Shown here: positions 62,111-64,000 of the stretch, one piece after another
Numbering within the stretch: the first letter of the stretch is position 1
How the letters are laid out: every line of letters begins with the position of its first letter
Origin: Crocosphaera sp. UHCC 0190
Lineage (GTDB): Bacteria > Cyanobacteriota > Cyanobacteriia > Cyanobacteriales > Microcystaceae
Direction: 5' to 3'
Assembly: GCF_034932065.1 (NCBI RefSeq)
Contig: NZ_JAYGHP010000006.1
Location: 1 to 64,000 of the forward strand
DNA: 64,000 bases
The notes under the pieces: generated by a model
What the model saw: the letters and a program-made list of their open reading frames with translations, nothing else
Database searches by the model: none
What the model was told of the DNA's origin: nothing
Made by a program: the position numbers and the translations under genes

Positions 62111-64000
62111 AGTTAATAATATTAATAGGCTCTAGATTTTCAGCAGGATCAAATCCAAAAATACGAGAATAGAAAAAGAATTCACTATCTAATGCTCGCT
62201 TAATATTTTCAGCACGACGGAACCCATGTTGTTCTTGTTCAAAGGGAACATAAGCAACTGGGATTCCTTTATTTTTTAGACATTCTATCATCTTTTCTGC
62301 TTGGTTAGGAGGAACCACTTTATCTTCTAATCCCTGAAAGAAGATGACGGGACAATCTAATTTCTCTGAAAAATGGATGGGAGATCTCGCTTCATAAATT
62401 GCTTTTTCTTCAGGATATTTACCAATCAAACCGTCTAAATAACGAGATTCAAATTTATGAGTATCTTTGGCCAATGCTTCTAAATCACTAATGCCATAAT
62501 AACTCGCTCCCGCCTTAAATGTATCCTTAAAAGTTAAGGCAGCTAAAGTAGTATAACCTCCCGCACTTCCGCCAGAAATTGCCAAGCGATCGCCGTCTAC
62601 TTTTCCTTGATAAACTAAATATTTTGCCCCATTAATACAGTCATCAACATCAACAATTCCCCAATTTTTATCTAACCGTTGACGGTATTCTCTACCAAAC
62701 CCTGTACTGCCACCATAATTAACATCAAGATAGGCAAATCCTCGACTTGTCCAATATTGAATTTTTAGACTAAAATTAGGGGAAGCTGCGGCAGTTGGCC
62801 CTCCATGACTTTTAACTAATAAAGGGGGTAATTCTCCATTAGTACCAATATAATCTTTATTCGTGGGAGGATAATACCAACCATAAGCACTTAAACCATT
62901 TTCTGTGGGAAAAGTAATCAATTCTGGTATGGAAAAATAGCCTGGATCAATATCAACATTACTGGAAGATTGTAGGATTTTTGTTTGCCCTAACTTTAAG
63001 TTTAAATAAATAGCTGCTGTGGGTTCTGTTGAGGAGCCACCAATTAACACAATATGCTGTTGATGAGCATGAAGAGAGGCAATATTTGTGTAGGGGGTAT
63101 CTAATAAACTTAATTGTTTATTCGAGATATCTAAACTAGCTAAATACCACCGTCCATCTTGAGTAAAAGTACAAATTATTTTATTGGCAGAAGTGAAGGC
63201 ATAAGTTGATAAACCAAACACCCAATGAGGATAAGAAAATTCTGCTGTTAAAGGAAAAAGAGGAACAATACTACCCGGTGATTTATAACAATAAAGATTC
63301 CACCAACCATTTTTGTCACTGGAAAAATATAATTGGCCGTCAGGAGACCATTTAGGTTCATTAATTGATTCATCAATATCACCAGCAAGACATTTTATTT
63401 CTTCTAATGAACCATCATCTTGAACATTTCCTAACCATAATTTTGTGGCATTCCAAGGCATATTAGGATGATTCCAACTAATCCAAACCAGTTTCGTTCC
63501 ATCAGGGTTAAGACGGGGAGAAGAATAAAAATCATGACCAGAAACTAAGGTTTTGATTGCTCCTGTTTTAAGATCAATAGAAACTAAGGTATTTTGAGGT
63601 TCAACCTCAGCATTACTATGATCTTCACAAACACTAATTAAACGATTATTTTTCTTGTCTAAAATAAAATCTGCATAACGATATTTGTTTTCTGGAGTGA
63701 CAGGTGAGGGGTCTTGATTAGGGAATTTTTGATAAATTCTTTGATCAGAAAAATTCACAAAATAAATAATACCCTCCACAACTAAAAATGAGCCGCCACC
63801 ATATTCATGAACACGACTACGAACATTAAAAGGTTGAGGAGTCATTTCTAGGTTTTGACCATCAGATGTGTATTTTATTAGTACATTACGTCCCCCTTCT
63901 GTGGGCCGTCCTTCTAACCAATAAATGTCATCGCCATCAAAAATAATACCACCTAAACCAAGACTTCCTGCCACAATTAAATCAGATGTAATCGGAGATT
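62100..64000 (-). CDS. S9 family prolyl oligopeptidase-like peptidase, 5' end beyond the window
   Basis: At least 630 residues are visible. The N-terminal half is a beta-propeller (repeats such as PRLNPDGTKLVWISWNHPNM and EPKWSPDGQLYFSSDKNGWW). The C-terminal half is an alpha/beta hydrolase with nucleophile motif SGGSAGGYTT, aspartate in QGLEDKVVPPNQ and histidine in QEQHGFR, a complete triad. The frame is still open at base 64000: residues upstream of the GTG at 63974 read SPITSDLIV, which fits family N-termini, so that GTG is not the start. It resembles acylaminoacyl- or dipeptidyl-peptidase types and cleaves short peptides; the substrate is unknown. Confidence 0.93.
   Translation of the reverse strand, partial: SPITSDLIVAGSLGLGGIIFDGDDIYWLEGRPTEGGRNVLIKYTSDGQNLEMTPQPFNVRSRVHEYGGGSFLVVEGIIYFVNFSDQRIYQKFPNQDPSPVTPENKYRYADFILDKKNNRLISVCEDHSNAEVEPQNTLVSIDLKTGAIKTLVSGHDFYSSPRLNPDGTKLVWISWNHPNMPWNATKLWLGNVQDDGSLEEIKCLAGDIDESINEPKWSPDGQLYFSSDKNGWWNLYCYKSPGSIVPLFPLTAEFSYPHWVFGLSTYAFTSANKIICTFTQDGRWYLASLDISNKQLSLLDTPYTNIASLHAHQQHIVLIGGSSTEPTAAIYLNLKLGQTKILQSSSNVDIDPGYFSIPELITFPTENGLSAYGWYYPPTNKDYIGTNGELPPLLVKSHGGPTAAASPNFSLKIQYWTSRGFAYLDVNYGGSTGFGREYRQRLDKNWGIVDVDDCINGAKYLVYQGKVDGDRLAISGGSAGGYTTLAALTFKDTFKAGASYYGISDLEALAKDTHKFESRYLDGLIGKYPEEKAIYEARSPIHFSEKLDCPVIFFQGLEDKVVPPNQAEKMIECLKNKGIPVAYVPFEQEQHGFRRAENIKRALDSEFFFYSRIFGFDPAENLEPINIINYDT

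Overview
The window is chromosomal DNA from a cyanobacterium, most like the unicellular Cyanothece/Crocosphaera group. The clade is established by gene content; the genus is inference. Evidence includes an AT-rich genome dotted with GCGATCGC (HIP1) octamers, a three-domain flavodiiron protein of Flv3 type, a Mo-nitrogenase C-terminal-domain protein, DUF928 next to a CHASE2 sensor, DUF1517, DUF2949 and DUF29 proteins, and heptanucleotide tandem repeats. No phage, complete insertion sequence, CRISPR array or rRNA is visible.

Layout. 1-8.4 kb: a giant RTX/Calx-beta adhesin-like reading frame that lacks a visible start and ends in three tandem 522-bp repeats. 8.4-10.9 kb: the cell-shape operon mreB-mreC-mreD (minus strand). 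11-14.7 kb: ssb, a small membrane protein, a sulfotransferase, a glycosyltransferase and a short HEPN-like protein. 14.7-18 kb: flv3, a Uma2 protein and an intact hicA-hicB pair. 18-22.1 kb: a three-gene unit of a MinD-like ATPase, a winged-helix protein and a membrane Fe-S/cyclic-nucleotide-domain protein. 22.4-31.3 kb: a sugar aminotransferase, a DUF433 protein, a DUF3754 protein, an SLH lipoprotein, a PgpH-type 7TM-HD phosphodiesterase, a degenerate DraG-like protein and DUF1517.

31.3-42.4 kb: a hicB remnant, a stand-alone fatty acyl-AMP ligase, a DUF192 lipoprotein, DUF2949, a nucleoside hydrolase, YggT, a Mo-nitrogenase C-terminal-like protein, a TIR/deoxyribosyltransferase-like protein, MltA and UvrB. 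42.4-45.7 kb: a tandemly duplicated pair of LamG-LTD genes with near-identical leaders and tails but diverged LamG domains. 45.7-52 kb: a LivM-type permease, a two-partner secretion pair and an unlisted small exported peptide gene. 52.5-57 kb: a CHASE2-GGDEF-EAL protein divergent from DUF928, then a WecG-type glycosyltransferase. 57-64 kb: a YbhN-like membrane protein, DUF29, threonine synthase, tRNA-Leu(CAG), a TrmH-family methyltransferase, an AI-2E family permease and a prolyl oligopeptidase that runs off the right edge.

Common threads are the cell envelope and surface (mre genes, MltA, two-partner secretion, RTX and SLH proteins), nucleotide signalling (7TM-HD, GGDEF-EAL, a cyclic-nucleotide domain) and toxin-antitoxin parts. 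A family of 28-bp palindromes sits mostly within 0-35 bp of stop codons.
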